A DNA stretch of 64,000 nt from Mallotus nudiflorus (GCA_947683625.1 CANTUR010000049.1:10270501-10334500); one strand, 5' to 3'. Shown: positions 34,147 through 47,027, counted from the stretch's first letter. Numbers and translations are program-made. The notes: a model not told the origin generated them from the sequence alone.

Positions 34147-35413
34147 TGATGTGCCATATTTATATATAATTTTTATAGCATTTTTTTATAATTATTATTG
34201 TTTTCAATCTAATTACATTTAATCATGATGCATTTTTATTTTAATATAGTAGTATTCCTTTTTGTTGAATGGTTAGGGTTACTGTCTGGGTTTTATCATG
34301 CTAATGCAGGTTTATAAGGATTTGGAGTCCAAAAGCCCATAGTTGTCTAGGCTTGTGTGGTCTCCTGGTCCAACAAGTTGAAGGCATGGTCATCGAACTC
34401 TCAGCATAGGTGGAAATGAAGAAACATGGCCCGTGCAAGAGACCCATGTACAGACTCATTAAAAAGCATAAGTTGTGTCCAAAAGGCATGCTGAGTCAGA
34501 ATTAAGTTCTTATTTTATTGGAGTATTTGATTTGGAAAGTTTCATCTCCCTAAGGTCACAGAATTGGAAGGATTTCTAAAGAAGCACAAGAAACACATAT
34601 AAAAGGAAAAGGAACCCTAATTCTTAGGAGCGGGTACACAGATAGAGAGGAGGAAGGAAGAGGATTAAAGAAATAGAGACTATTTTTCCAAACTTTTTCT
34701 TATATTCATTTATTCTTGTCTTTAATAATTTACATTATGTGTAACTAAACTCTTTTAGAGTTTGGATTCATGTAGCCAGGATTACTGCTTGTCTGGATAT
34801 TATTTTATTGTAGTTAATTATCATTAGTCAATTTCTTACATTTTGCTTCATTAATCTTGTGTTTAATTTAGTCCTGATTAAATGCATGCTTGTGGATAAA
34901 TTTATGACAATGAAAGTTGCATGATTTGTTAGCTCATAAAAACTGTGATTCTTAGGACCCTTGATCACGAAAGTAGACAAGACCTTAGGGGATTAATAGA
35001 CTGTTAAGGAACTTAATAAATCTAAGTAATTCATTAGACCATGAGAACATGTTATGTTTGCTTTAGGTATGCCTAAGTGACATTGAAAAAAGCCTTAAGA
35101 ATTTATGAATAGCCTACCCTTGAATAATATTGATTAACTGGATTAACAAAATCCTGTAATTCAAAGAAGTGCCTGGAGAATGAATCCAAGCTCTAGTTTT
35201 TAAAATCCTAAATTTCTTTAGATATAATATGTTTACATTAGCATTATGTTTATTTATTAATTTAATTTTCTAATTTAAAAATCATTCATTCTATTAGCTT
35301 ATAAGAGGCAAGATCACACTTAGTGCTACGATTTTTCATCTCCCTTTGAGAATGATACTCACTCATCATAAATTACTTGTAATGAGTTGTACACTTGCGA
35401 AAACTGCTCAACA
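34147..35413 (+). repeat. Athila-1 5' LTR
   Basis: TGATGTGCCATATTTATATA ... CTGCTCAACA. A TATA box lies in 'cacatataaaagg' near 34597. Against the 3' LTR it keeps an extra block of roughly 30 bp ('tctcctggtccaacaagttg' region, about 34360..34390) and otherwise differs by scattered substitutions. Confidence 0.9.
34597..34605 (+). promoter_or_regulatory. TATA box of Athila-1 LTR
   Basis: ATATAAAAG is followed by 'gaaaaggaaccctaattctta', the probable transcription start region. The 3' LTR has 'catatataaaagg' near 44671. Confidence 0.6.
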
Positions 35414-35419
35414 AGTTTT

Positions 35420-35437
35420 TGGCACCATTGTCGGGGA
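35420..35437 (+). promoter_or_regulatory. Athila-1 primer-binding site
   Basis: TGGCACCATTGTCGGGGA lies six bases after the LTR. It matches the Athila/Tat-type PBS TGGCGCCGTTGCCGGGGA (tRNA-Asp) with three transitions of the CpG-decay type. Confidence 0.8.
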
Positions 35438-35550
35438 GATCAGTGAATACCTACATTAGGATAGACTTTTATTTGTGCAAGACTAATAGTTTTATTCTTG
35501 TTTTATTAATTATGTTTAACTTTTTCTTTTCAGGAACCTAATTTTTGTTT

Positions 35551-37260
35551 ATGCAAACAAGGTCCCACGATCCTGAATTAGAAGAGCTTAATCCAGAGAT
35601 TAAAAAAATTACAAAAAGAACAAGAGGAGATAAAGACTCAGAGTAACGGCAGGTTAGGGAGCTCCAGCTAGAGCTTTAGAAGAATGTGATGTACCTAGTC
35701 TGATGGGAAGTTAGAATTGCATAGTGAAACCCAGCATCGAAGCCAACACCTTTAAAATCAAAAGCAACCTAGATCCATATGGTTTCACAATACCAGTTCG
35801 CAGGACTACCTTTAGAGGACCCTAATGCCCACCTCGCTTCATTCTTCGGGTATTTGTGACACCTTCAGGATGAATGGAGTCAGTCCAAATGCAATCAGAC
35901 TCAGATTGTTTCCATTTTCCTTAAGGGATAAAGCCAAGCTATAATTGAGTTCATTAACCCTAAATTCAATCACTTCATGGGACCTTCTCTTTAAAGCTTT
36001 CTTGACAAAGTATTATTCACTTGGAAAGACTGCTAAGAATCATTAAGATTTAGCTGGATTTAAGCAGCAGCATGGTCAATCACTATATGAAGCCTGGGAG
36101 AGATTCAAAGATTTATAGAGAAATTATCCTCACCATGTAATCCCATACTAGTTACTGATGCAAACCTTTTACTAGGGACTGTCAGAATCTCTGCATATTA
36201 CAATAGATGCTATTGCTTAAGGCTCTTTTATGAGTAAAACACCAATAGATGCATATGCACTTTTGGAGAAGATGGCATCCAATAACTACCAATGGTATAG
36301 AGAGAAAAACCAACCAAGGAAAGTTGTTGGACTTTATGAAGTTGATGGTTTAAGCATGGTGAATGCCAAATTGGACTCACTTACAAAAAAATTGAAGAAG
36401 CTAAATTTTGCAAGACATCCATCTCAAGTAATCTATTGTGAGGTATTCGAAATAGGGCATGCTACAGTAGACACTCTCAAGGGTTCTCAATTGAGCAACT
36501 CAGTGCTTTAAACAATTACAATGCCAGACCCTAAGGGAACCCCTACTCCAACACTTATAACCTATAATAGAGAAATCAGCCAAATTTTTCAATGTCAAAT
36601 TAAGGTGGACACCAAGCTCCAAATTTAAAACAGGGATACAAGCCTTTAGCCCCACTAGGTTTTCAATATAAGGACATGGATTCTTAATCCGAACCCAAAT
36701 CCAATATGGAATTAATGATGGAAAATTTCATCTAAACACAAAACAAGGTAATACATATGGTTTAGGATAGCTACAAACATCATGAGAACAATTTCAAGTG
36801 GTACGATGCTAGGATGGAACAGTTGACTGCACATGTTAAATTACTAGAGAATTAAGTAGCTTCTTAAGTAAGTTCCTCCAATTTTTGCTAACCATGTCAC
36901 TTTCCAAGTCAGCCTCAAAACCCGAGAGAGCAAGCCTAAGTAGTAACTCTATGAAGTGGGAAGAATGTACCAGAGGCTGAATCCAAGAATAAAGAATAAG
37001 AAGTTAAGCTAGAGATCACTCGGCAACCACAGGTATAAGCACAGGAGCCAAAGACAGTCAAGACTCCTTACTTACCATTCACTCAGAGGAAGCACAGCTC
37101 TACTCTAGATAAACAATTCCAAAATGTCTTAAAGGTGTTTAAATAATTGGACATCACCATTCCTTTCTTAGAAGTAGTTACTCAAATGCCCAAGTACACC
37201 AAATTTTTGAAAGACATCATGTCCAACAAAAGGAATTAGGATAATTATTATACTAAGCTT
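35551..37260 (+). pseudogene. Athila-1 gag, broken
   Basis: The start ATG at 35551 gives MQTRSHDPELEELNPEI. The typical Athila gag block QFAGLPLEDPNAHLASFFGY is near 35795..35850, followed by FLKG*SQAIIEFINPKFNHF. The conserved LLEKMASNNYQWYREK lies in the open stretch 36230..36511. Stops occur near 35647, 35680, 35703 and repeatedly after 36511. There is no CCHC zinc knuckle, as usual for Athila gag. The following 36512..37260 is a degenerate linker leading into protease. Confidence 0.82.
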
Positions 37261-38199
37261 CCTCAAAAGCTTAAGGATCCAGGGAGTATCACTATACCTT
37301 GTGTTGTTGGTAAATTATCTATTAGTAAAGCTCTTTGTGATCTAGGAGCCAGTGTCACTATAATGCCTTTATCTCTCTATAGGAAATTGAACATAGGTGA
37401 ACCCAAATCAATAAATATTTCCTTATAGCTAGCTGACAAGTCTATTGTTTACCCTGAAGGTATCTTGGAAGACATACCAATCAAGGTTGGAGAATTTTAT
37501 ATGCCCTATGACATTGTGGTATTAGAGATGGAAGAAGATTCTCAAATTCCAATAATTTTGGGAAGACCATTCTTAGCCACTGTTGGTGCTATAATTAATG
37601 TGAAGCGAGGTAAAATCAAACTCAAAATTGGAGAAGAAATAGTTGAGTTTGATGTATTCCAAATGACAAAAGATCCTTTACTAACAAAGACCTGCTTCAG
37701 AGTAGATGTTATCCAAAGCTATGTAGAGAAAATATTCAGGAAGAAATACCTTGAAGATCCACTAAAAGCAAGCCTCACCCAAGATATAGATTCTGATGAA
37801 AAAGATCTTGAGGTAGCAGCTTTCATAAAAACCCTGAATGCCTCTATTACATTTCCTAAAGGTAAGTCAGTAAGGTATGACCCCTTACCCCCTTGTGATT
37901 TCTATTCTGTCTATGCTTTAAAAGAGGAAGACACACCAAAAGTTGAACTTAAACAACTTCCTCATGATTTAAGGTATGCTTTTCTAGGACCTAATTCTAC
38001 TTATCTGATTATTGTTAATGCATAATTAAATGATGAACAAGTGGATAAGTTGCTTAGAAGAGTCAGAGACCATAGAAAGATCATAGGGTATACCATCGAT
38101 GACCTTAAAGGGATTAGCCCTTCTTTTTGCTTGCATAGGATCCATTTAAAGGAACATTATTCACCCTCCATTTAGCATCAAAGAAGAATTAATCCTAAC
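37261..38199 (+). pseudogene. Athila-1 protease and linker
   Basis: SITIPCVVGKLSISKALCDLGASVTI carries the protease active site as DLGAS (37339..37353), the usual Athila form. Then SLYRKLNIGEPKS, a stop at 37426, and ILEDIPIKVGEFYMPYD ... IPIILGRPFLATVGAIINV near 37550. The 186-codon stretch 37465..38025 is fully open. The linker before RT (LPHDLRYAFLGPNSTYLIIVNA) ends in a stop at 38023. Only single-base lesions separate the open pieces. Confidence 0.88.
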
Positions 38200-39475
38200 A
38201 TGATGGAAGTCATTAAAAAGGAAATAATTAAATTATTATATGTTGATATAATTTACCCAATCTCTGACAATAATTGGGTTAGCCCTATCCATGTGGTCCC
38301 GAAGAAAGGCAGTATGACTGTGATTAAAAATGAACATAACGAATTAATCCCTACTAGGACAATTATAGGATGGAGGATGTGTATAGATTACAAGAAATTG
38401 AACAAGGCTACTAGGAAAAACCACTTTCCTCTTCCTTTCATTGACTAGCTTTTAGAGAGACTTACACAGTACTCATTTTTTTGTTATCTAGATGGATACT
38501 CTAGATTTTTATAGATTCCTATACACCTTGAGGACCAAGAAAAGACCACATTCACATGTCCCTATGGTACTTTTACTTACAGACGCATGCCCTTTGGGTT
38601 ATACAATGCCCTTGCAACCTTTCAGAGGTGCATGATGGCAATCTTTTTTGAATTTATTGAAAATATTATGGAAGTGTTCATGGATGACTTCTCTGTATAT
38701 GGTTCTTCATTTGATGATTTCCTTAACAATCTATCTAGAGTTTTGCAGAAATGTGAAGAGGTTAATTTGGTTTTGAACTGGTAGAAATGCCACTTCATGG
38801 TAAAAAAAGGAGTTATTCTGGGACACTTAGTATTGACAAGGGCATAGAGGTGGATAGAGCAAAAGCTGAAGTAATTGAAAAGCTTCCACCTCCAACTAAT
38901 GTTAAAGGAATTCACAGTTTCCTAGGATATGCAGGGTTTTACAGAATATTCATCAAGGATTTCTCAAAGATTGCAAAACCCTTTACTAATCTGCTTGCTA
39001 AAATTGCCTTGTTTCTTTTTAATAAAGATTATTTGGATGCATTTTGCAAGCTAAAGGAGGCTCTGATATCTGCTCCAATTCTACAACCACCTAACTAGAA
39101 CCTCCCCTTTGAAGTAATGTGTGATGCCAGTGACTATACTGTTGATGCTGTTTTAGGGTAGAGGAGAGACAGATAGGCATATGCCATTTACTATGCCAAC
39201 CACACCCTAGATGAAGCTCAATTGAATTATGCCACCACTGAGAAAGAGCTTCTTGCTATTATTTTTACCATTAACAAATTTTGCTCTTATTTGACAAGTA
39301 ACAAAGTGATTGTGTTCACTAATCATGCAGCTTTGAAGTAACTCCTCTCTAAGAAAGATGCCAAACCTCATTTGATAAGGTGGATACTACTCCCATAAGA
39401 ATTTGACTTAGAGATTAAGGATAACAGTGGAGCAAAGAATATTGTAGCTAACCACCTCCTAGGTTGGAACTGACA
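38200..39475 (+). pseudogene. Athila-1 reverse transcriptase and RNase H
   Basis: RT: VIKKEIIKLLYVDIIYPISD, WVSPIHVVPKKGSMTVIKNE, WRMCIDYKKLNKATRKNHFPLPFID, CPYGTFTYRRMPFGLYNALATFQRCM. The polymerase box FMDDFSVYG (near 38677..38703) is intact. After stops at 38446 and 38782 and a frameshift, the thumb region reads GIEVDRAKAEVIEKLPPPTN and GIHSFLGYAGFYRIFIKDFS. RNase H: CDASDYTVDAVLG and LNYATTEKELLAIIF, with further stops at about 39096, 39160 and 39340. The mostly single lesions suggest fairly recent decay compared with Tat-A. Confidence 0.9.
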
Positions 39476-40816
39476 TGGAAAGGTTTTGAATTACCAATTG
39501 ATGATTATTTCAAAGGAGAACAGTTGATGGAAATGGAAGTTCAGTACCATAGTATGCAAATTTTGTCAATTTCATAGTATGTGGAGTGTTACAACCTAAT
39601 TACCTACCAGCAGAAGAAAAAGTTTCTCTCTGATATTAAATATTATTATTGGGAGGAACCTCTTCTATACAAGAGATATGGAGATGGACTAATTAGGAGA
39701 TGCCTTCCAGAGGATGAGATTCAGGCTGTCTTAACACATTGTCATTTCCTCGAATGTGAAAGACATTTTAGCTCCACTAAAACTGCAGCCAAGGTCCTGC
39801 AAGATGGTTTGTGGTTTTTACTAGCCAACTCTTTTCCAAGATGCTAGATGGTTTGTGGTGAATTATGACAGATGCCAAAGAATAGGGACATAGGAAAAAG
39901 GAATGAAATGCCTTTGACTAGAATACTGGAAATTGAAATTTTTGATGTTTGAGGACTGGATTTTATAAGGCCTTTTCCAAACTCACTAGGGAACAAATAT
40001 ATATTAGTTGGGGCAGACTATGTATCTAAGTGGGTAGAACCTTTAGCATCCCCAACTAATGATGCCAAGATAGTAACTGGATTTCTTAAAAAGAATATAT
40101 TTTCCAGATTTTGGACACCAAAGGCAATCATCAGTGATAGGGGTACACACTTATGTAACCACCAATTTAAGAGCTTATTGAAGAAATATGGTGTGACTCA
40201 TAAAGTCACTACTCCCTACCACCCTCAGACTAGTGGACATGTTAATATTTTTAATAGAGCCATCAAGTCCATTCCGGAGAAGACAATATCATCATCAAGA
40301 AAAGACTAATCTTCTAAGTTAGATGATGCTCTATAAGCCTACAGAACTGCATTTCAGACCTCTATTGGTGCTTCTCCATTCAAACTCCTCAATGGAAAAT
40401 CTTGTCATCTACTAGTGGAATTAGAACATAGAGCTTTTTGGGCTACAAAATTTTTAAACTTTGATCTCTATAAGGCTGGTGATCAGAGACATCTCTAGCA
40501 GAATGAACTTGAGGAATTCATATTGAATTCTTATAAGAATGCCAAGATTTATGAGGAAAGAACAAAAAGGTGGCATGATAAGCATATTCTAAAAAGAGAG
40601 TTCAAAGCAGGAGACCAGGTTCTATTATTTAACTCTAGATTGAAATTGTTTCCAGGAAAATAAAAATCAAGGTGATCAGGACCTTTTACTATTAAACAAG
40701 TCTATCCACATATAGTAGTAGAGATATGGAGTCATAACTCTGGTTCCTTTAAAGTCAATGGCCAGACTGAGGAAATTCTAGCAAGAGCATCTTTTGCACT
40801 TTTGTCATTTACCTAA
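39476..40816 (+). pseudogene. Athila-1 integrase, broken
   Basis: The N-terminal region carries YYYWEEPLLYKRYGDGLIRRC and the HHCC-like 'LTHCHFLECERHFSSTKTA', then a deletion/shift near 39845. Core: GLDFIRPFPNSLGNKYILV (first Asp, about 39957), PKAIISDRGTHL (second Asp, about 40130), TTPYHPQTSGHVNIFNRAIK. In the last motif the catalytic Glu, expected in QVEV-NRE, is replaced by Asn. C-terminal: ASPFKLLNGKSCHLLVELEH, ELEEFILNSYKNAKIYEER, WHDKHILKREFKAGDQVLL. It ends near 40816 and contains several stops. Confidence 0.88.
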
Positions 40817-41677
40817 CCTCTGTTGCATTAAGTCAAGCTAATGACTTTAAAGAAGAGCTTAATGGGAGGCAACCCATTCTTTTTATTTTTATTTATTTTA
40901 TTCTTTTCTCATTTTTCCTTTTTTTAGTTTATTTAATTTAATCTCATTGTATTTTTATTTTTATTTTTATCTTAATTTTCTTTGTCATATTCCTGTAGGT
41001 CATGTAAGCACAAGTCCTCAGCACGATCCATGTCAAGGCCTATGTCACCTTTAAATTCCATAACATGGAGACATAGCAGTAAAACATAACCTGTGAATAG
41101 CAATCCATGTTTGCAACTTTCTTCAGACACGAGCTGTGCAGAATGCACACAACCCGTGTAACCAGCATTTCCAAAACATGTCTCGTGCTATATCAACACC
41201 AATCATGCTCTCTTCAATCTTCAAAGCATGGTGCCCTCATAGTTGAACATGCTCTATGCTACAATCTCATGTGCATCAATGTCCTCACACACGATCCATG
41301 CTCATAACCATCACTTCGCACAGTCTCTTAACACAGTCTCTGTCATATTTAAACCTATTCTTACATCTAACCACATCACCCACCCTTTAATCATCCACAA
41401 ATATCATCTTTTTTAGAATCTCATTTTCACTACACAATGGTTCACACAAGAGGCCATGACAGCACCAAATGACGACGCACTCAACAATTAGCCTCTCCCC
41501 CTAGACATGCAGTGCCAACCTTTGGTCCAGGTTCTTCATCAGCCATTGCTCCTCACCCTCTAACACTATTTGGGTCTAGTAATCACCGAGAAAGTTATCC
41601 ATGTACTTCTAATCCCCATATTATATATTTCAACTGTTTTCATATGTCACAATCATTTTATCTTACTCAGGGGAGTT
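40817..41677 (+). other. Athila-1 region after integrase
   Basis: This is the place where full-length Athila elements have a third ORF. A short start-like frame near 41439 (MVHTRGHDSTK then a stop; later LASPPRHAVPTFGPGSSSA) may be the remains of its beginning. About 41010..41330 has scattered 'acacgagc/acacaaccc/cacgatcc' motifs in the style of repeated CACG-rich plant leader sequences. No transmembrane envelope-like protein can be read. Confidence 0.45.
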
Positions 41678-43229
41678 CCCTATGTTAGTGATATGCACTA
41701 GATCAATTATTTATGATTATGTATTAACTTTCTTATTTTATTAATAAAGAGGTATTTCATTATCATTTGATTTTATAATAATTATTTGAATGGTTAATTC
41801 ATACTAAGGCCATCAAGTATATGACTTGATAGTAAAACCCTTATATTAAAATAATAGTTCTATTCTAATTATCCTTAGCCATTTATTCATTATATAAATA
41901 TTAAAGTATTAACGCTAGTATAATGTTGACTGATGGTTATGTTTTACTAATCATGAATATGAGATATTAAGTTAACTCATATGTACATGATGAGAGATCA
42001 TGTACTAGATTGACCCACTATGAGAATACTACATAGATTATTGTCATAAGTATTTCTCATCATAGTAATTTTATTTCGGTCCTTTGACTTTGAAATCATC
42101 ATGGATTTCTACATAGCTATTTTATGTTTTGACACATTCTAACATTGTCTTTAATCGGATGATTAAATAGGATGTTGTTGGATATAAAATTAATTATATG
42201 AGGAATGTGAGTGATTTAGAAGGAATTTATCCCTCATTAATATGAGAAAGATATCTATAAGCCCCTTAATGAGATAGACTGAAGGAAAATGCATGGCCAT
42301 GCTGAAATGAATTGATAAAGAGTTATCATTTTTAGTATACTTGGAATCAAGTCATAATATTGAACTATATAAGGATGACATTCTATGCCTTATGTTTAAT
42401 TAAGATATCATGTGATAAAAGGATGATAAAATTCACTGGAATTAGGTTATGTCAGATTATTGACTTCACATGACTTGGGTAGTCATAATGACTTACTAGA
42501 GGCCACTTATGACTTGTAGGCCTAAATAGAGATTTAGGCCCAATGCCAATGTTATGTGAACCTACAAGGTCACACACTTAGAACAAGCCCAAAATTAATA
42601 TGGGTTTAATAAGCCAAAATAAACTCTGTTGAAATAAATAATTAAAGTTTTTTATTTATTTATTTATTTGTTTATTTATTTAAGATAAATGTTATTTTAA
42701 ATAAATAAATTAGATTTTATTTCTGATTTTTTTTAAAAAAAATTTGAATATAATAAATGGGAAATTACCAAAAGGTCATTGGTAGGTGAAACCCTAATTT
42801 GGAGTTTATAAATATGTTATATTCTCTAGGGTTTAAGTCATTTGTTTTTCCTGCCTCTAAATTCATTTTCTCTCTTCTTAGAAAGCAAACATATACTTTT
42901 TCTTTTGTTCTTGATTTGTGAGACAATTAAGAAAGTTGCTAGCACATATGCTAATTTTTTTTATGAAGGGTTGTTCATGTGGATACCTATAGAGGATGCA
43001 TCCTTTTGGAGACTTTTAGATCCAAACAACTAAAGAAAAAGCTCGAGGTAAAGTGTCACTGGTGTGAACCTCCTTTCATCTTTCTAGAAAATCTTTCCTC
43101 TTTTGCGTTTTGGTGAGATTTTTAAGACCCTAGATTTAATCAAGTAGTCGAATTACATGGATCCAGGTTTGGGAACATGATAAATTTTTAATTTTCTACT
43201 GCATTTGTATCATGAAACCCAACACCCTA
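41678..43229. mobile_element. Copia-type solo LTR with perfect 5-bp target duplication
   Basis: The LTR is 41683..43224 (1542 bp), starting TGTTAGTGATATGC and ending ACCCAACA, so its ends are the inverted pair TGTT/AACA. It is flanked by CCCTA at 41678..41682 and CCCTA at 43225..43229. The interior resembles the large Copia LTRs of this window in style ('ggtcctttgactttgaaatcatc', 'gagatcatgtactagattgac'). It has a TATA-like 'tttataaatatg' near 42805 and a (TTTA)n tract near 42650..42690. No internal coding sequence is present, so it formed by recombination between two LTRs. Confidence 0.88.
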
Positions 43230-44240
43230 TTCCCTATTCCTTTTTCTTATTTATTTATTTCTCCATTATTTTCATCTCTGTCCATGAGGACACTGTCCAG
43301 ATTAAGTATGAGGGAGAGGATATCTGCATTTTACATTTCATTATACATATATATTTTTGTTTTTACATTCTGTTTGTTTATATTTACTTTTATCTTTGTG
43401 TTGTCATGCATTTTATACTTGCACCTCACATAGCATGTACTAAACAAAATTTTTGCAGAATACAACAATCATGTTATCATTGAACATCCTTTTTAATTTT
43501 TTGTTAATATTCGATTTATATATTCTAAGTTAGGCTAATAATTTATTGTTAAAGACCTCTGAAACTTTAATTAATTTAATGCTAACTTACTTTTGAGTGA
43601 CTAAATCTGTGAGTTAGTAGTTTTAGAAAAATGATTATAAAAGAGACTTTAACATTGATTATTAGCATACTCTCAGGATTAGCTTTTATTTGGCAGCAAC
43701 AAATAAATCAGTCTTAATAATAAATTTTCTCTTTTCTATAGAGCTTTGATTACCTTGTATATTATTATGCTCTGAATTTTGCTCCAATGCTCCCTATGAG
43801 TATGAGCATCCAAAGGACTCACTTAAACAGTGTCTACACTTAGTAATAGTAGAATGGTGGGGGATTACTGGAAGTAAGAAGAATTAATTGAGAATTTAAG
43901 CAAGACATAGTGTAAAACATACTTGCTTAAAAAAAAGCTTATTGTCTTGTATTGTGCTTAAATTGGGGGTATTATTAAGGTCTTTTGTAAACAGTATCTT
44001 TTGCTTTCATTTTTCTTGGTTGCTAACTCATTAGTTTTCAGGAGTTCAACAATTAAGTTAGTTATCCACTTGATAAAGTTATGTCTTTAACTTTGAGTTA
44101 TCTATTTAATTTTGAATTGTAGGTCTTACATTGACCTAAAATTCTGAAGGGTTGTCATTTTGATGTCTGCTCATATATCTAGCTTAGTACTTTATTTATC
44201 TCTCTTTTGCATTTTGCTTAAAGACAAGCAAAAGCTTAGT
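43230..44240 (+). other. Athila-1 3' untranslated region
   Basis: It holds the typical Gypsy text 'gaggacactgtccagattaagtatgagggagagg' (43287..43320), 'tagaatggtgggggattactgg' (43851..43872) and 'gctcttttgcattttgcttaaagacaagcaaaagcttagt' just before the PPT. Short open frames at 43205..43483 overlap in two frames over T-rich DNA and are not genes. Confidence 0.6.
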
Positions 44241-44251
44241 ATAGGGGAATT
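44238..44251 (+). promoter_or_regulatory. Athila-1 polypurine tract
   Basis: 'agtataggggaatt' directly precedes TGATGTGCC of the 3' LTR. Confidence 0.65.
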
Positions 44252-45485
44252 TGATGTGCCATATTTATATATAGTTTTTATAGCATTTTTTTAAAATTAA
44301 CATTATTTTCAATCTAATTACATTTAATCATGATGCATTTTTATTTTAATATATTAATTTTTCCTTTTTGTTGTATGGTTGGGTTTACTATCTAGGTTTG
44401 ATCATGCTACTGTAGGTTTATAAGGATTTGGAGTCCAAAAGCCCACGGATGTCTAGGCTTGCATGGTCATCAAACTCTCAGCATGGGTGGAAATGAAGAA
44501 ACATGGCCCATGCAAGAGACCCGTGTATGAACTCATCAGAAAGCACGGGTTATGTCTAAAGGGCATGCTAAGTCAGAATTAAGTTCTTATTTTATTGGAC
44601 TATTTGATTTGGAAAGTTTCATCTCTTTAAGCTAACATAATTAGAAGGATTTCTAGAGAATCACAAGACACATATATAAAAGGAAAAAACCCCTAATTCT
44701 AAGGAGGGGGGTGTACTAATAGAGAGGAACGAAGAGGATTGAAGAAATAGAGACTATTTTTCTAAACTTTTTCTTATATTCATTTGTTCCTATCTTTAAT
44801 AATTTACATTATATGTAACTAAACTCTTTTAGAGTTTAGATTCATGTAGCTAGGATTATTGCTTGTCTGGATATTATTTTATTGCAATTAATTATCATCA
44901 GTCAATTTTTCATGTTTTGCTTCTTTAATCTTGTGTTTAATTTAGGCCAAATTAAATGCATACCTATGGATAAATTTATGACAACAAAAGTTGCATGATT
45001 TGTTAGCCCATAAAACCTGTGATTCTTAGGACCCTTGATCACGAAAGTAGACAAGACCTTATGGGATTAGTAGACTGTTAAGGAACTTAATTAACCTAAG
45101 TAATTCATTAGACCACGAGAATAGGTTGTGTTTGCTTTAGGTATGCATGAGTGACTTTTAAAAAAAACCTTAGGAATTTATAAACAGCCTACCCTTGATT
45201 GAGATTTATTAACTGAATTAACAAAATCCTGTAATTCAAGCAAGTGCCTGGTGAATGAATCCAAGCTCTAGTTTTTAAATCTTGAATTTCTTTAGATATA
45301 ATTTGTTTACATTAGCATTTTTTATTTATTAATTTAATTTTCAAGTTTAAAAATCATTCATTCTATTATCTTGTAAGAGGCAAGATCACACTTAGTGCTA
45401 GGATTTTTCATCTCCCTATGGGAAGGATACTCACTCATTATATATTACTTATAACAAGCTATACACTTACGAAAACTACTCAATA
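44252..45485 (+). repeat. Athila-1 3' LTR
   Basis: TGATGTGCCATATTTATATA ... CTACTCAATA. It is collinear with 34147..35413, with scattered transitions, an indel near 44460 and the final CA changed to TA. A TATA box is near 44673. Confidence 0.9.
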
Positions 45486-45627
45486 ATTGTATGTGTTTCT
45501 TCTTTTGTGACTCATCATGCAAAGCTTGAAATCCTGATGGCTCTATAGCTTTATTGTAAAAAATAGCAAATAAGCTCAACTCCCCCTATAGCCAGATCTA
45601 TGCAAGAAATGAAAAAATTAAAATAAA

Positions 45628-45775
45628 ATCCCACTAAGTTGAAAACCCAAAAGGGCAGCTTTGGCAAAAGTTAGGCAAGCTTGCTAAATTGAAAACCTAA
45701 AAGGGCAGCTTAGGCAAAAGTTAGGGCAAGCTTGCTAAGTTAAAAACCAGAAAGGGCGACTTAGGTAAAAGAAAA
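45628..45775 (+). repeat. Post-integrase 'GAAAACCCNAAAGGGC' repeats, right part
   Basis: Three tandem copies with 50-bp period ('gaaaaccNaaaagggcagctNNggcaaaagttagg'). They continue the repeat seen at 33742..33915 and show that the Athila element inserted inside this repeat region of Tat-B or just after it. Confidence 0.75.
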
Positions 45776-46329
45776 CCTTTACTCTATTAAAGTCCATCTA
45801 TCCAAGTTTGAGATAAGTTCAACACAGCGCATACAAATAGTACATGATTTGGAACACAATAATATGATAAAAATAGTCTGATACAAATAGAAGTCAAAAA
45901 CTAAGATAGTCCATATCAGCCATCCTGAGTTCCAGAATCAGGCCATGAGCTCCATCCTCTAATAGAATCATCATGATGAAAAGTATCTGGAGGCTTGAAG
46001 GATGAAGTCCTAGCACTGTGAGGGTTGATGCTCAAACCTATAAGTTGTCACTGAAGCATCCAGTTCTTCGACTCCAAATTACTAGAATAGCTCTGTACAT
46101 AAAGGAAATAACATGTCATATGCATTTCATTCATAACATGCATACACTTGCATTTTCAGTATTATACTTATCCTCTAACTATCTGTGACATGTATAGTAA
46201 ATAACCTCTAAGAAGAGGCAAGGCCATACAGATACTCCGCCTATGTCCGAGGAACCTATTTTGAAAATTTTACTAACATTAGTGCCAAGTGTATAGATCA
46301 TATAGAGAATAAGTCAGAAAGACTCACAT
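45776..46329 (-). other. Distal part of the antisense transcription unit or 3' region
   Basis: No clear coding. The minus-strand text 'acagagctattctagtaattt' and the 'catgcatatgacatgttatttcc' block match Tat-A at about 11810..11890, so this part is ancestral to both elements. It may hold a last exon and the antisense 3' end. Confidence 0.4.
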
Positions 46330-46618
46330 AAGAAGCATCTCTTGGAGAAAAGATAGGAAGCTGAGCATCACTAAAATGCATCTGCTGCTCAACTGGAGTT
46401 TGAACAGTAGGAGCCTAGTATAACATGGACCTATCTGGGAGAGAGATATCACTAAGAGTAACACCCACAAAAGCACCATCGTGACTAGTCCTAACATGCT
46501 AAGTATGATGTGTAGGGATAGGTCTAGGCTCAAACCTCTCTATATTAAGAGCAGCTTTAGCCTCCTGAGCAATCTCAGCCTCTTTCTCTGTCACCTTATT
46601 AACAAAAGAGTGAATCTT

Positions 46619-46689
46619 CTCAAAATGAAGAAAAAAGAATAAGTGATTCATAGGTTCCAAAAGAAGAAGCTAAGACAACAAGAAATTAC
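46619..46689 (-). other. Predicted intron 3 of antisense gene (71 bp)
   Basis: On the minus strand it starts GTAATTTCTTG and ends TTCATTTTGAG. The body is T-rich with in-frame stops. Its size agrees with the two better-supported introns. Confidence 0.5.
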
Positions 46690-47027
46690 CCTGCATCATT
46701 AATAGGAATATTCTCCAAGAGGCTCTCACGAATGAACTACTGATAATGTTGGGATCACTCAAGAAAATTTAAGTTAACATATCCCTATAGAACCTTTGTC
46801 AAGCATGAACCTATCAGATGAGAACTGCACAACATAAAAGAAAAAACATCGGATGGAATATGATGTCGGGAAGGCCCAGAAGACTAGTGATACACTTGCT
46901 CTCCTAAATACCACATATGACAGCCATATCTAGGGAGTAGAACCCTCATAAACTCAAGCCTTACTGCACTAGCCATAAAGTCATATCTCTAGACATTACC
47001 AACTCCCACTAACTAATCAAAATTAAT

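Larger units (their letters stand above)
34147..45485 (+). mobile_element. Athila-1: Athila-like Gypsy element nested in Tat-B
   Basis: It has two LTRs (34147..35413 and 44252..45485), a tRNA-Asp type PBS, gag, protease, RT/RNase H, integrase, a long 3' region and a polypurine tract. A Copia-type solo LTR (41683..43224) lies in its 3' region. The flanks (gatgt on the left, attgt on the right) give no clear target duplication. Better preserved than Tat-A or Tat-B, but no full frame is open. Confidence 0.9.

Noticed and set aside
41107..41307. 66-codon frame after Athila-1 integrase
   Set aside because: No motif; it lies in degenerate post-integrase DNA and does not continue.
40817..41677. Intact third ORF of Athila
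   Set aside because: Only a short start-like peptide with an early stop is left and no continuing frame.
43205..43483. Hydrophobic 92-codon frame as an Athila envelope-like membrane protein
   Set aside because: Two frames overlap over T-rich DNA that carries the typical 3' untranslated text; hydrophobicity comes from TTT/TTA codons.
46324..46533. Leu-rich 69-codon minus frame as a membrane protein
   Set aside because: It is an alternative frame of the antisense gene tail; the homologous frame reads differently (TLSDISLPDRSM-like).
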